From Streptomyces sp. NBC_01431 (GTDB lineage Bacteria; Actinomycetota; Actinomycetes; Streptomycetales; Streptomycetaceae): DNA of 64,000 nt. The notes below the pieces were generated by a model, which saw only the letters and a program-made list of their open reading frames with translations, had not been told where the DNA came from and searched no databases. Positions 55,462-63,380 of the stretch are shown one piece after another. A program made the translations under genes and the position numbers. Location of the stretch: positions 434,001-498,000 of the forward strand of contig NZ_CP109497.1 of the NCBI RefSeq assembly GCF_036231355.1, given 5' to 3'. How positions within the stretch are numbered: position 1 is the stretch's first letter; each line of letters starts with the position of its first letter.

Positions 55462-55971
55462 GTGACGCACTCCAGCTTCGGCTCCGCGCCCGCCGCGTTG
55501 ATCAACATCGCCTCGCGTGCGTTGTCCCGCATCAACGACCGGCGACTGCGGCCGCTGGGGTTGACCTTCGCGCAGATGCCTGTGCTGGCGGCACTGAGCA
55601 AGGCCGACGCGCTCTCCCAGAAGGAATTGGCGGGGTTGGCCCGGATCGAGCAGCCCTCCATGGCCCAGCTGCTCGCCCGGATGGAGCGCGATGGCCTCAT
55701 TCGGCGCACGGCCGCCCAGCATGATCGACGGGTCAGCCTGATCTCGCTGACCGAGGCCGGTCTGGCAAAGCTCACACAGGTGCACTCGGCGCTGTTCGAG
55801 ACCAACGATCAGGCGTTGCGAGGCTTCAGCGCCGAAGAAACCGATCTCCTTGTAGACCTGCTGAGAAGGCTTGTCGCCAATCTCGAGGAGAATCCGGCCG
55901 ACAGCGCGTCGGGTGCCGCAGCGACTGGTCCCGCATCCGCCGAGGATCGTGTGCCCGACCACCGGTCGTGA
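55462..55971 (+). CDS. MarR-family transcriptional regulator
   Basis: 169 residues from a GTG at 55462. The winged helix spans about residues 35-100: LTFAQMPVLAALSKADALSQ, ARIEQPSMAQLLARMERDGL as recognition region, then the wing RRTAAQHDRRVSLISLTEAG. There is no clear ribosome-binding site; TATACT (55450-55455) lies only 6 bp before the GTG, so the mRNA may be leaderless, and operator 3 overlaps that box, pointing to autorepression. The likely target is the divergent amidohydrolase. The last 25 residues are low complexity. Confidence 0.9.
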   Translation: MTHSSFGSAPAALINIASRALSRINDRRLRPLGLTFAQMPVLAALSKADALSQKELAGLARIEQPSMAQLLARMERDGLIRRTAAQHDRRVSLISLTEAGLAKLTQVHSALFETNDQALRGFSAEETDLLVDLLRRLVANLEENPADSASGAAATGPASAEDRVPDHRS

Positions 55972-56031
55972 TCGGGCGGCAAGCGAAGTCGACGAGGCCT
56001 GGCGTCGACCGAACCATACTCAGACCGTGTC

Positions 56032-56208
56032 CTACACGGTCGGTTTGGGGAAGCGTTTGTAGCAGCAGATGGCTGCGGCGAGGCCGAGAAAGGAGCTGAC
56101 CCCGAGTTCCCGGGCGACGGCGGTGACCGTCTTGCCCGCGGAGTCGACGAGCGCGATCGCGTCCCGCTTGAACTCCTCGGGGTACCGCTTCGTGTACTTG
56201 CTTCCCAC
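56032..56208 (-). pseudogene. Chimeric transposase fragment (IS3 OrfA start joined to another tail)
   Basis: The GTG at 56208 begins GSKYTKRYPEEFKRDAIALV then TVTAVARELGVSS, the helix-turn-helix start of IS3-family OrfA. Straight after GVSS it reads FLGLAAAICCYKRFPKPTV and stops, the style of the C-terminal helix of an IS5-type DDE transposase. An in-frame deletion seems to have joined two elements. Confidence 0.65.
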
Positions 56209-56228
56209 CTGGTGCTACTTCCTCTGGA

Positions 56229-56438
56229 ACCTAATTCCTTGGTAACAGCTCCGGTGGTGCTTCCCGAAGGGGCCCGGAGCGTTCGAGTACGGGACTGCGG
56301 CGTCTTTCTGGAACCCGGCACACGAGGCCTCACCTAATTCCTTGGTAACAGCTCCGGTGGTGCTTCCCGAAGGGGCCCGGAGCGTTCGAGTACGGGACTG
56401 CGGCGTCTTTCTGGAACCCGGCACACGAGGCCTCACCT
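56229..56438. repeat. Perfect tandem duplication, 103-bp unit
   Basis: Copies at 56229-56335 and 56332-56438 are identical over 103 bp with an ACCT junction shared at the ends. The unit runs from CTAATTCCTTGGTAACAGCT to ACACGAGGCCTCAC. Perfect identity implies a recent event. It encodes nothing obvious and lies about 500 bp before the IS110 recombinase. Confidence 0.9.
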
Positions 56439-56949
56439 GAGAGCGACGCGCAACCTCGTACTCGAGAGCGCCTGGGCATGATGACTTACGTCTTCCCGGG
56501 TGTTCTCGGTGGTGGCCACGTGGGCGCCGGGCGGACGCCTCAGGAGGCCCGGGCCTCGACGTCTCACAACAGAGCGGCGGCGTCCAGCGTCTCCGTGGCC
56601 GCCACCGGGTTGGTGTCGGCGTTCGTCGGCACCGGGCAGACGCCTTTGCTAGACCCGGCCTTGATGCCTTGCGCTAGAGCGGCGGTGCCCGACGCCGTCG
56701 AGCGTCAACACCCTTCATGCGCCTGCTCGTTGCTGTTTGTGGTGCGAGCCCACTACACGGTGACCTCTTGATATGCCCGAGCCCCCTGAGCTCTCGCATA
56801 GACCGAGGCCCGCGTGGTGCGCTGGTGCCACGAACGGCTAGTGAGGTGGCGGACCGGCCGCATGGGTCGAGTCCTGGAATTAGGTCGCTGCGTGGCCCGC
56901 ATGCGCTCGTGACCAGCGCAGACACCCCGCGCCATGGGAGGGAAACATC
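56439..56949 (+). other. Long noncoding region before the IS110 recombinase; candidate bridge RNA
   Basis: 510 bp with no credible gene upstream of an IS110-family recombinase. In the IS110 group the noncoding end on this side encodes a structured bridge RNA that pairs with target and donor DNA. GC-rich complementary segments (for example around 56575-56625) could form stems. The exact left end of the element is not visible to me. GGGAGGG at 56936-56942 is the ribosome-binding site of the next gene. Confidence 0.4.
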
Positions 56950-58179
56950 TTGATCTACTGCGGCATCGACTGGGCCGAAAAGACACACGACGTCGCCCTG
57001 GTCGACGACACCGGCCAGCTGCTGGCCAAGCGGCATATCACCGACGACGCGGTCGGCTACAAGATCCTGCTGGACCTGCTCGCCGAGTACGGCGACACTG
57101 AGCAGGACCCGATCCCGGTCGCGATCGAGACGTCCCGCGGCCTACTGGTCGCCGTCCTGCGGACCGGCAAGCGCAAGGTGTTCGCGATCAACCCTATGGC
57201 GGCGGCCCGCTACCGTGACCGCCACTCGGTCTCGCGCAAGAAGTCCGATCCCGGCGACGCGCTCGTGCTGGCGAACATCCTGCGCACCGACATGCACGCC
57301 CACCGGCCGCTGCCCGATGACAGCGACCTGGCCCGGGCGATCGCCGTCCTGGCGCGCGCTCAGCAGGACGCCACGTGGAACCGGCAGCAGATCGCCAACC
57401 AGCTCCGCTCACTCCTGCGCGAGTACTACCCCGCCGCCCTGGACACCTGCGCTACCTGGGCGAACGGACTGTGCCGGCCCGAGGTCCGTGAACTCCTCAA
57501 GGCCGCACCGACACCCGCCAGAGCCGCGCGCCTGACCCGGACGCAGATCCAGGCCGCGCTCAGGAGAGCTGGCCGTAAGCGCGGCATCGCCGCAGAGGCC
57601 GACCGGATCCGTGATGTCCTCCGCGTTGACTACGCCCACCAGCCGCCCCTCGTTGAAGAGGCCCTCGGCCAGCAGATGCTCGCCCTCCTCATCCAGTTGG
57701 AGGCCGCCTGCACGGCCGCCGACGATCTCGCCCAGGCGGTGGACGAGGCTTTCCCTCAGCACCCGGACGCTGACGTGATCCTGAGCTTCCCGGGGCTCGG
57801 CACTCAGCTCGGCGCCCGGGTCCTCGCCGAGATCGGGGACGACCACGAGCGCTTCGCCGACGCACGCGGCCTGAAGGCGTACGCAGGCTCCTCGCCCATC
57901 ACCAGAGCATCCGGAAAGAAGTCCAGCATCACCCGTCGCTGGGTCAAGAACGACCGCCTCAACCACGCCGGCTACCTCTGGGCGTTCTCCGCGATCACCG
58001 CCTCTCCCGGAGCCAAGGCGCACTACCGGCGACGGCGAGATGACCACGGAGACTGGCACGCGGCGGCCCAGCGCAACCTCTTCAATCGCATGCTCGGCCA
58101 GCTCTACCACTGCATCCAGAAACACGAACTGTTCGACGAACACACCGCGTTCTCCGCCCAACTCGCCGCCGCGGCTTGA
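56950..58179 (+). CDS. IS110-family transposase (DEDD recombinase)
   Basis: 409 residues from a TTG after GGGAGGG. The N-terminal RuvC-like DEDD domain has Asp7 (YCGIDWAEKTH), Glu60 (VAIETSRG), Asp100 and Asp103 (RKKSDPGDA). The C-terminal Tnp_20 domain has SFPGLGTQLGARVLAEIGD and AYAGSSPITRASGKK with the candidate catalytic Ser. Full length and uninterrupted, so it may be active. IS110 elements have no long terminal inverted repeats and insert via a small circular intermediate. Confidence 0.92.
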   Translation: MIYCGIDWAEKTHDVALVDDTGQLLAKRHITDDAVGYKILLDLLAEYGDTEQDPIPVAIETSRGLLVAVLRTGKRKVFAINPMAAARYRDRHSVSRKKSDPGDALVLANILRTDMHAHRPLPDDSDLARAIAVLARAQQDATWNRQQIANQLRSLLREYYPAALDTCATWANGLCRPEVRELLKAAPTPARAARLTRTQIQAALRRAGRKRGIAAEADRIRDVLRVDYAHQPPLVEEALGQQMLALLIQLEAACTAADDLAQAVDEAFPQHPDADVILSFPGLGTQLGARVLAEIGDDHERFADARGLKAYAGSSPITRASGKKSSITRRWVKNDRLNHAGYLWAFSAITASPGAKAHYRRRRDDHGDWHAAAQRNLFNRMLGQLYHCIQKHELFDEHTAFSAQLAAAA

Positions 58180-58852
58180 CTCGTAGCACCGTGAGGTGTC
58201 TCAAGTCCCAGTCTCCAGGTGTCCATGATCAAGGGGAAACTACAAGCGGCGGTTTGCCCTTGATGTGCTCCAGTGCGTCCCTGGCCACCGCGACATCGGC
58301 GTACTGGCACCCCCGACACGACGGGCACTCCGATGCGGTCAACCTCAGCTTCCGACCGGGTTGCCGCAAGAACTTCCGGTAGCTGTAGAGGCACTGAGAG
58401 GTCCGCCCGGGTTGGACCTCGTAGCTGCAGAGGGCGGTAAGTGACGTGGCGTCCGTTTCGCGGTTTCAGTTGGGGTAGGTGGCCTGGTCGCGAACTCGCC
58501 GGCCTCCTATGGCCGCGGCTGGGTGAGCAGCCTCTGCCGGGTTCGACCATCGATCGCCTCGCACGCCGGCGTGGCCCGCAGCGAAACTCCCGGCCGTGCG
58601 GCCGGTGGAGCGCCGGGCGACGGGCCGAACGGCTCCCGATACCCACCGTCTCCCCATCGTCGGCGACCGGCTGCGGTTGTCGGCTGCGTTTCGCCCCGGC
58701 CGCCGCCCCCGCCCGACGACGTGATCGCCAGCCGGCGCTCGGTGCCCGAAAAACTTTCGCGGTCCGGGGCAACCTTTCCGGGGGCGGTGACAACTGGGTG
58801 GTGTCCGGACACGCGGTCTGGTCAGAGGCAACGGCTGAAAGAGAGCTTCGAC
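58180..58852. other. Intergenic region between IS110 and the lectin gene
   Basis: The first 290 bp contain the right end of the IS110 element (boundary not seen) and a gene remnant on the minus strand listed separately. The rest is GC-rich with no gene that I can support and should hold the lectin promoter; a GAAAGAGAG stretch precedes the ATG at 58853. Confidence 0.4.
58229..58465 (-). pseudogene. Remnant of a small Cys-rich protein
   Basis: An open frame of 78 codons without a start codon reads LCSYEVQPGRTSQCLYSYRK, ASECPSCRGCQYADVAVARD, LEHIKGKPP and stops at 58229. The CPSCRGC cluster could bind zinc. No family recognised; the missing start fits truncation by the neighbouring insertion. 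Confidence 0.3.
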
Positions 58853-60715
58853 ATGTTCCCTCGCCCATCGACGTCGTCGAAGGCGTCGCCCGGCGGCCGC
58901 GCCCGCCGAGGTCGCGCGTCGTTCCGCTCGGCCGCTCCGGGGCGGCGGCCGACTCATCGTGGTCGTCGGTTGTACCAGCGTCGGAGTTTCTGGGCGGCCG
59001 TCAGCCTGGCGGTCGTGGGCGGCTCCGTGGTCGTGGTCAACACGGCCTCGGCGGGAACCGTGGACACGAGCGTCTGGTACGTGCTGGTCAACCGCGACAC
59101 CGGCAAGGCACTGGACGACCTCGGCTACGCCACGAACAACGGTGCTTCGCTGGGGCAGTGGAGCCGCACCGGCGCGGCGAACCAGCAGTGGAAGTTCATC
59201 GATGCGGGTGACGGCAACTACCGGCTGCAGAACCGGAACTCCGGCAACGTGCTGGACGACTACAACTGGTCGAAGACCGAGGGCTCCGAGCTGGTGCAGT
59301 GGCGCGACCTGAACGGCGCCAACCAGCAGTTCCACGTGAAGAAGTCGTCGGACGGCTACGTGCGTCTGATCAACCGCTTCAGTGGCAAGGCCGTTGAGGT
59401 CCCGGGCGGCGCCAAGGCCGACGGGGCTCACATCGCCCAGTACCACGACTGGAACGGCCCCCAGCAGCAGTGGCAGCTCGTCCCGGCCGGTAGCGCCAGC
59501 GGCACCGGGAACGCGGGGAGCTCCGGCAGCAGCGCCACGCCCACCACCCCTGCCACGCCCGGCGGCAGCGGGCCGGCGAGCCAGGCTCCGAGCGGTACCC
59601 ACCCGGCGTCGGCGCCGCCTGCCGCCGGCGGCACCTCGGCGAAGAGTTTCATGGGCAGCAACACGGTGCTCATCGGCGGCTCGATGAACGACGCCTCGGC
59701 GAGCGCCGCGCCGTTCGACGTGCAGTATGCCTATGTGCACAGTCGGCCCGCACCCTCGTCGGACTACTACACGGCGGCCCGCTGCAAGGACGCGTGGACG
59801 GGCTGGTGGGGCTGCTGGAACGGCAGCACCACGGCACCCGGCACGTACGTGACCTGGCGGGACGCCAAGGCGGCCCAGGAGACCTATCAGGGCAAGCCGC
59901 GCCCGCAGAAGTTCCTCTGGACCTGGTACTCGCTGCGCGACCTCGGCGACGCGGCGGGCCAGGGCGACGGTCCGGGCGAGGTTCAAGCCATCAACAGGGC
60001 CGACCTGCTCACCCGCTACATGAACGACTACCGCTTCTTCCTCCAGAAGATCGGCACCTCGCACGACATGATCGACATCGAGCCCGACTTCTGGGGCTAC
60101 GTCCGGTCGCTCGGAAACCCGCACCAGGTCGCCGCGCAGGTCACGGCCGCGAATCCGACGGACTGCGGATCGCAGGAGAACAGCGCTGCCGGCCTGGCTC
60201 AGTGCCTGATATCGATGGCGCACAAGTACGCGCCGAACACGGGCGCCGGGTTCCACCTCACCTGCTGGGACTGGCAGAGCAACACGCAGGCCTGCGTCAA
60301 GGACTACGCGGACCTCGGGGCGAAGAACGCCGACTTCCTGGCCACCGACGTGGTGGACCGCGACGCGGGCTGGTACGCGCTGCCGGCGAACGGTGGCCGT
60401 GACACCTTCTGGAACGACCAGAAGGCCGCCGCCCAACTGGCGTTCTACAAGACGATGGCCGAGTCGGTGGGCAAGCCGGTGGTCCTGTGGCAGATCCCCC
60501 TGGGCAACATGGCGCAGAACAACACCCGCAACCACTACAAGGACGACAAGGTCGACTGGCTCCTGTCGCACATGGACCAGGTGGCGAACGCGCACATCGC
60601 CGGTCTGCTGTTCGGTGCCGGGCAGCAGGAGCAGACCGCGGTCGAGTCCGACGGCGGGAACCTGATCAACAAGACGATCGCGTACCGCAACTCGGGCGGC
60701 ACGCCGCTCAAGTAG
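58853..60715 (+). CDS. Secreted RICIN-lectin protein with an unrecognised C-terminal domain
   Basis: 620 residues. The long basic leader plus FWAAVSLAVVGGSVVVVNTA and AGTVDT suggests Tat- or Sec-type export with cleavage near residue 70. Residues about 73-210 form a ricin-type beta-trefoil with three QQW/QQF repeats (GAANQQWKFID, GANQQFHVKKS, GPQQQWQLVPA). A Gly/Ser/Thr/Pro linker follows to about 265. The C-terminal 350 residues (MGSNTVLIGGSMNDASA, QKFLWTWYSLRDLGD, SHDMIDIEPDFWGYV, GAGFHLTCWDWQ, KPVVLWQIPLGN) look like a TIM-barrel glycoside hydrolase with carboxylates in IDIEPD, but I cannot name the family. Confidence 0.82.
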   Translation: MFPRPSTSSKASPGGRARRGRASFRSAAPGRRPTHRGRRLYQRRSFWAAVSLAVVGGSVVVVNTASAGTVDTSVWYVLVNRDTGKALDDLGYATNNGASLGQWSRTGAANQQWKFIDAGDGNYRLQNRNSGNVLDDYNWSKTEGSELVQWRDLNGANQQFHVKKSSDGYVRLINRFSGKAVEVPGGAKADGAHIAQYHDWNGPQQQWQLVPAGSASGTGNAGSSGSSATPTTPATPGGSGPASQAPSGTHPASAPPAAGGTSAKSFMGSNTVLIGGSMNDASASAAPFDVQYAYVHSRPAPSSDYYTAARCKDAWTGWWGCWNGSTTAPGTYVTWRDAKAAQETYQGKPRPQKFLWTWYSLRDLGDAAGQGDGPGEVQAINRADLLTRYMNDYRFFLQKIGTSHDMIDIEPDFWGYVRSLGNPHQVAAQVTAANPTDCGSQENSAAGLAQCLISMAHKYAPNTGAGFHLTCWDWQSNTQACVKDYADLGAKNADFLATDVVDRDAGWYALPANGGRDTFWNDQKAAAQLAFYKTMAESVGKPVVLWQIPLGNMAQNNTRNHYKDDKVDWLLSHMDQVANAHIAGLLFGAGQQEQTAVESDGGNLINKTIAYRNSGGTPLK

Positions 60716-60819
60716 CCACACGCAGCCGGTCGGCCCACCCTTCGACGGGGCCGCGTTCATCCCCCCGTCGTCCCGCCGAGCACTTCTCGGCCGGTGCCGA
60801 CCGGCTGCCGCCGGCCGTA

Positions 60820-61716
60820 GCGCGGCAGAGCAAGACGATGGACCGCTACATCGCCCGCTCCGGACGGAGGCCCACCGGCCCCGAGCGCGCGGCGATCGCG
60901 CTGTTCCCCAGCAAGGTCCGCAACCGGGACGGCACGGTCTCGACCTCCTACCAGTGGTTCCACAGCCACTTCAAGCCCTGGGTCGAAGACCTCGACCTCG
61001 GCCGCTGGGTCCCGCACCAGGCTCGCCATACTCTGGCCACCAGCCTGTTGCGGCACGGCGCGACCTTGACCCACATCCGTCGCTACCTCGGCCAGTTCTC
61101 CGACCGGATGGCTGAGCATTACGTCCACCTGACCAGCTCGGATCTGGAGAACGTCCTCCAGCACGTCTGGGTGGCCGGCCCGGGCACCGCCAGCCCCGGC
61201 GCACTCCTGACCGAAGACGTCACTGCCCCGCTCAGCCTCAAGCAGGCCCAGGCCCTCGCCATCGACCTCTCGCGCCGCAGCACCCCTGCGGAAGGCGGGT
61301 TCTGCACCTTCCAGCCGGTCGTCGACGGCGGTGCTTGCCCCTGGAACCTCGACTGTCGCAACTGCGGCAAGTTCGTTCTCTCCGGCGCTGACCTTCTCTA
61401 CTGGCGGCGCAAACGTGAACAGTGGCGGCTGCTGGCCGAGGGCGCCCGCGACGACGCCACTGCCGAATACCTGCACCGCTACTTCGAGCCCACCGCCCGC
61501 GCGATCGACGGGCTGTAGAAGGCCCTGGCCGGTCTCGGCCTCCTCGACGACGCTCTCGCTCTGGACCTGCGCAAGCCCCAGGACTACTTCCACCGCGTGT
61601 GGTCAACGGCCTTCCGCGCGGCCGATCTCGCGGATACGGGCGCCACCGAGCAGGACGAGTACAGCGATACGTGCACACCCGAGGACGGCACCCCCGAACA
61701 GGACTTGGACTCATGA
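60820..61716 (+). pseudogene. Tyrosine recombinase, 5-prime truncated with an in-frame TAG
   Basis: Starts abruptly as QSKTMDRYIARSGRRPTGPE and contains HQARHTLATSLLRHGATLTH (H-x-x-R) and MAEHYVHL with the nucleophile Tyr, then a zinc-finger-like CPWNLDCRNCGKF and LLYWRRKREQW. The N-terminal half, including the first catalytic Arg, is missing. The frame stops at TAG 61516-61518 after AIDGL, but continues in frame (KALAGLGLLDDALALDLRKP) to 61714, overlapping the next ATG. It is one of the recombinases of a Tn554-like element. Confidence 0.8.
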
Positions 61717-62300
61717 AGACCGCCACCGTTCCCGAACCCCGCGCGGCCGCCGCCCTGGCCGCCCGCCACCGCAAGACCGAGACCGCCCCGGAGCGGGTCC
61801 ACCAGGCCATCGCCCGACTCCGGCGCGAGAAGGCCCAGGTGAGCGTCGCCGCCGTCGCCCGCCGCGCGGACGTCTCCCGCACCTTCCTCTACGACAACCC
61901 TGAGGCCAGGACCGCAGTCGCCGCTGCGATGGCCGAAGCCGGCGAACGCCGGTTCCGGACGCTCGCCGAGCAGGACGACGAGCGCGAGGCGACCTGGCGC
62001 GAACCCGCGCTGAACGCCGAGGGCGCCCTCAAGGCCGCCCACGCCGAGGTCCTTGCCCAACGCACCCGCATCGGCGAACTCCTTGGCCAGATCCGGGACT
62101 TGCAGGCCGAGTGGACCGAGGACGCCATCCAGCGGATCACCACCGAGAACACCACGCTCAAGCAGCGTGTCCGCCAGCTCACCGCCGACAACCGCACCCT
62201 CGACGAACGGCTCAAGGCCGCCCGCTCCAACCTCCGCTTCCAGGACCGCCGCGTCGCCGATCTCGAGGCCCGCATAGCCGACCCGGGAACAGCAACCTGA
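61713..62300 (+). CDS. TnpC-like (DUF6262) transposition protein
   Basis: 195 residues. A helix-turn-helix-like segment (VSVAAVARRADVSRTFLYDN) is followed by a long coiled coil (roughly 90-190; RIGELLGQIRDLQ, TLKQRVRQLTADNRTLDERL). Proteins of this type are the third gene of tyrosine-recombinase transposons of the Tn554 kind and influence insertion orientation or frequency. Its ATG overlaps the recombinase stop (ATGA). It is intact, although its recombinase partners are missing or broken. Confidence 0.82.
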   Translation: MKTATVPEPRAAAALAARHRKTETAPERVHQAIARLRREKAQVSVAAVARRADVSRTFLYDNPEARTAVAAAMAEAGERRFRTLAEQDDEREATWREPALNAEGALKAAHAEVLAQRTRIGELLGQIRDLQAEWTEDAIQRITTENTTLKQRVRQLTADNRTLDERLKAARSNLRFQDRRVADLEARIADPGTAT

Positions 62301-62390
62301 TCCTGTCCGGCCGAGGCCCGTGGATGTCAGTGCTGCGGGCCATACTCGTGCCGTTGCGCCGTCCGGGCGCCGCGGTACGAGGGGAGCGAC

Positions 62391-62969
62391 ATGGCTGAGG
62401 TGCTGGTCTTCCACCATGGACACGGGCTGACCGCCGGCGTTCGCGAGTTCGCCGAGCAGTTGCGACGGGCCGGACACACCGTCCACGCCCCAGACATATA
62501 CGAGGGGCAGGTATTCGACAGCCTCGAGGAGGGCGCCGGCTACGCCGAGAACGCCGGGTTCGACACGATCACCGCGCGCGGAACCGCCGCCGCCGAGGGG
62601 CTGCCTCCGGAGCTCGTCTATGTTGGCTTCTCGCTCGGTGTCCTGCCAGCACAGAAGCTGGCCCAGACCCGCCCCGGCGCAAAAGGCGCACTGCTGCTCG
62701 AGGCATGCGTCCCGATCTCGGAGTTCGGCGGCGCCTGGCCCCAGGACGTCCCGGTCCAGATCCACGGCATGGACACAGATCCCTTCTTCGCCGGGGAGGG
62801 CGATGTGGACGCCGCCCGCGCGCTCGTCGAGACGGCGACGGATGCCGAGCTGTTCCTCTACCCGGGCGCCAGCCACCTGTTCACCGACAGCAGCCTGCCG
62901 TCCTACGACGAACAGACCGCACAGCAGGTCAACCATCGGGTGCTCGGCTTCCTCGACCGCATCAAGTAG
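62391..62969 (+). CDS. Dienelactone hydrolase family protein
   Basis: 192 residues. VLVFHHGHGLTAGVREFAEQ is the first strand and oxyanion region, VYVGFSLGVLPAQKLA holds the nucleophile position (G-x-S-x-G; typical DLH has Cys), and VPVQIHGMDTDPFF and YPGASHLFTDSSLPSY carry the Asp and His. It is a small cytosolic alpha/beta hydrolase with the usual DLH length. Substrate unknown. A terminator hairpin follows 40 bp later. Confidence 0.88.
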   Translation: MAEVLVFHHGHGLTAGVREFAEQLRRAGHTVHAPDIYEGQVFDSLEEGAGYAENAGFDTITARGTAAAEGLPPELVYVGFSLGVLPAQKLAQTRPGAKGALLLEACVPISEFGGAWPQDVPVQIHGMDTDPFFAGEGDVDAARALVETATDAELFLYPGASHLFTDSSLPSYDEQTAQQVNHRVLGFLDRIK

Positions 62970-63008
62970 GGGCAACAACAATCTGCTCCTGCCCGACAGA
63001 CGACCTCG

Positions 63009-63039
63009 CGGCCCGTCCACCGTCCCGGTGGACGGGCCG
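63009..63039 (+). terminator. Perfect hairpin after the dienelactone hydrolase gene
   Basis: CGGCCCGTCCACC, loop GTCCC, GGTGGACGGGCCG: 13-bp perfect arms. Confidence 0.8.
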
Positions 63040-63161
63040 TCGCGCAGATCGTCCCGGGCGCTGTCCTCAAGGTCTACGAGGGCGGCTCCCACGGCATCGC
63101 CGTCGTTCCGGGCGAGAAGGAACGGTTCAACCGGGATCTCCTCGACTTCATCCAGAGCTGA
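63039..63161 (+). pseudogene. Alpha/beta hydrolase (haloperoxidase-like) C-terminal remnant
   Basis: 41 codons: VAQIVPGAVLKVYEGGSHGI, then VVPGEKERFNRDLLDFIQS and stop. This is the last helix and the catalytic-His strand (GGSHG) of a non-heme haloperoxidase-type hydrolase; the rest is gone. Confidence 0.75.
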
Positions 63162-63380
63162 CCCACCACGCCCTGACGCACAGTGGTCCAGTCGCTGAAA
63201 GCGAGCCGACACGGGCTCCGGCGGCCGGACCACCCCCAGGCAGTCGGAGCTGGCGACGTACGTTTTCAGCGGACGCGGCGCGGTCGGGCACGGCCGGCCG
63301 CTTCGTCATATCAGGCTCCCCAAGCGGCAGTTGGGGCCCGAGGCCCCCTGTCGCCACGCTCCGCCGCCGACAAAGCACCG

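Noticed and set aside
58176..58382. 68-codon plus-strand frame after the IS110 gene
   Set aside because: No ribosome-binding site or family similarity; the opposite strand has the more protein-like sequence.
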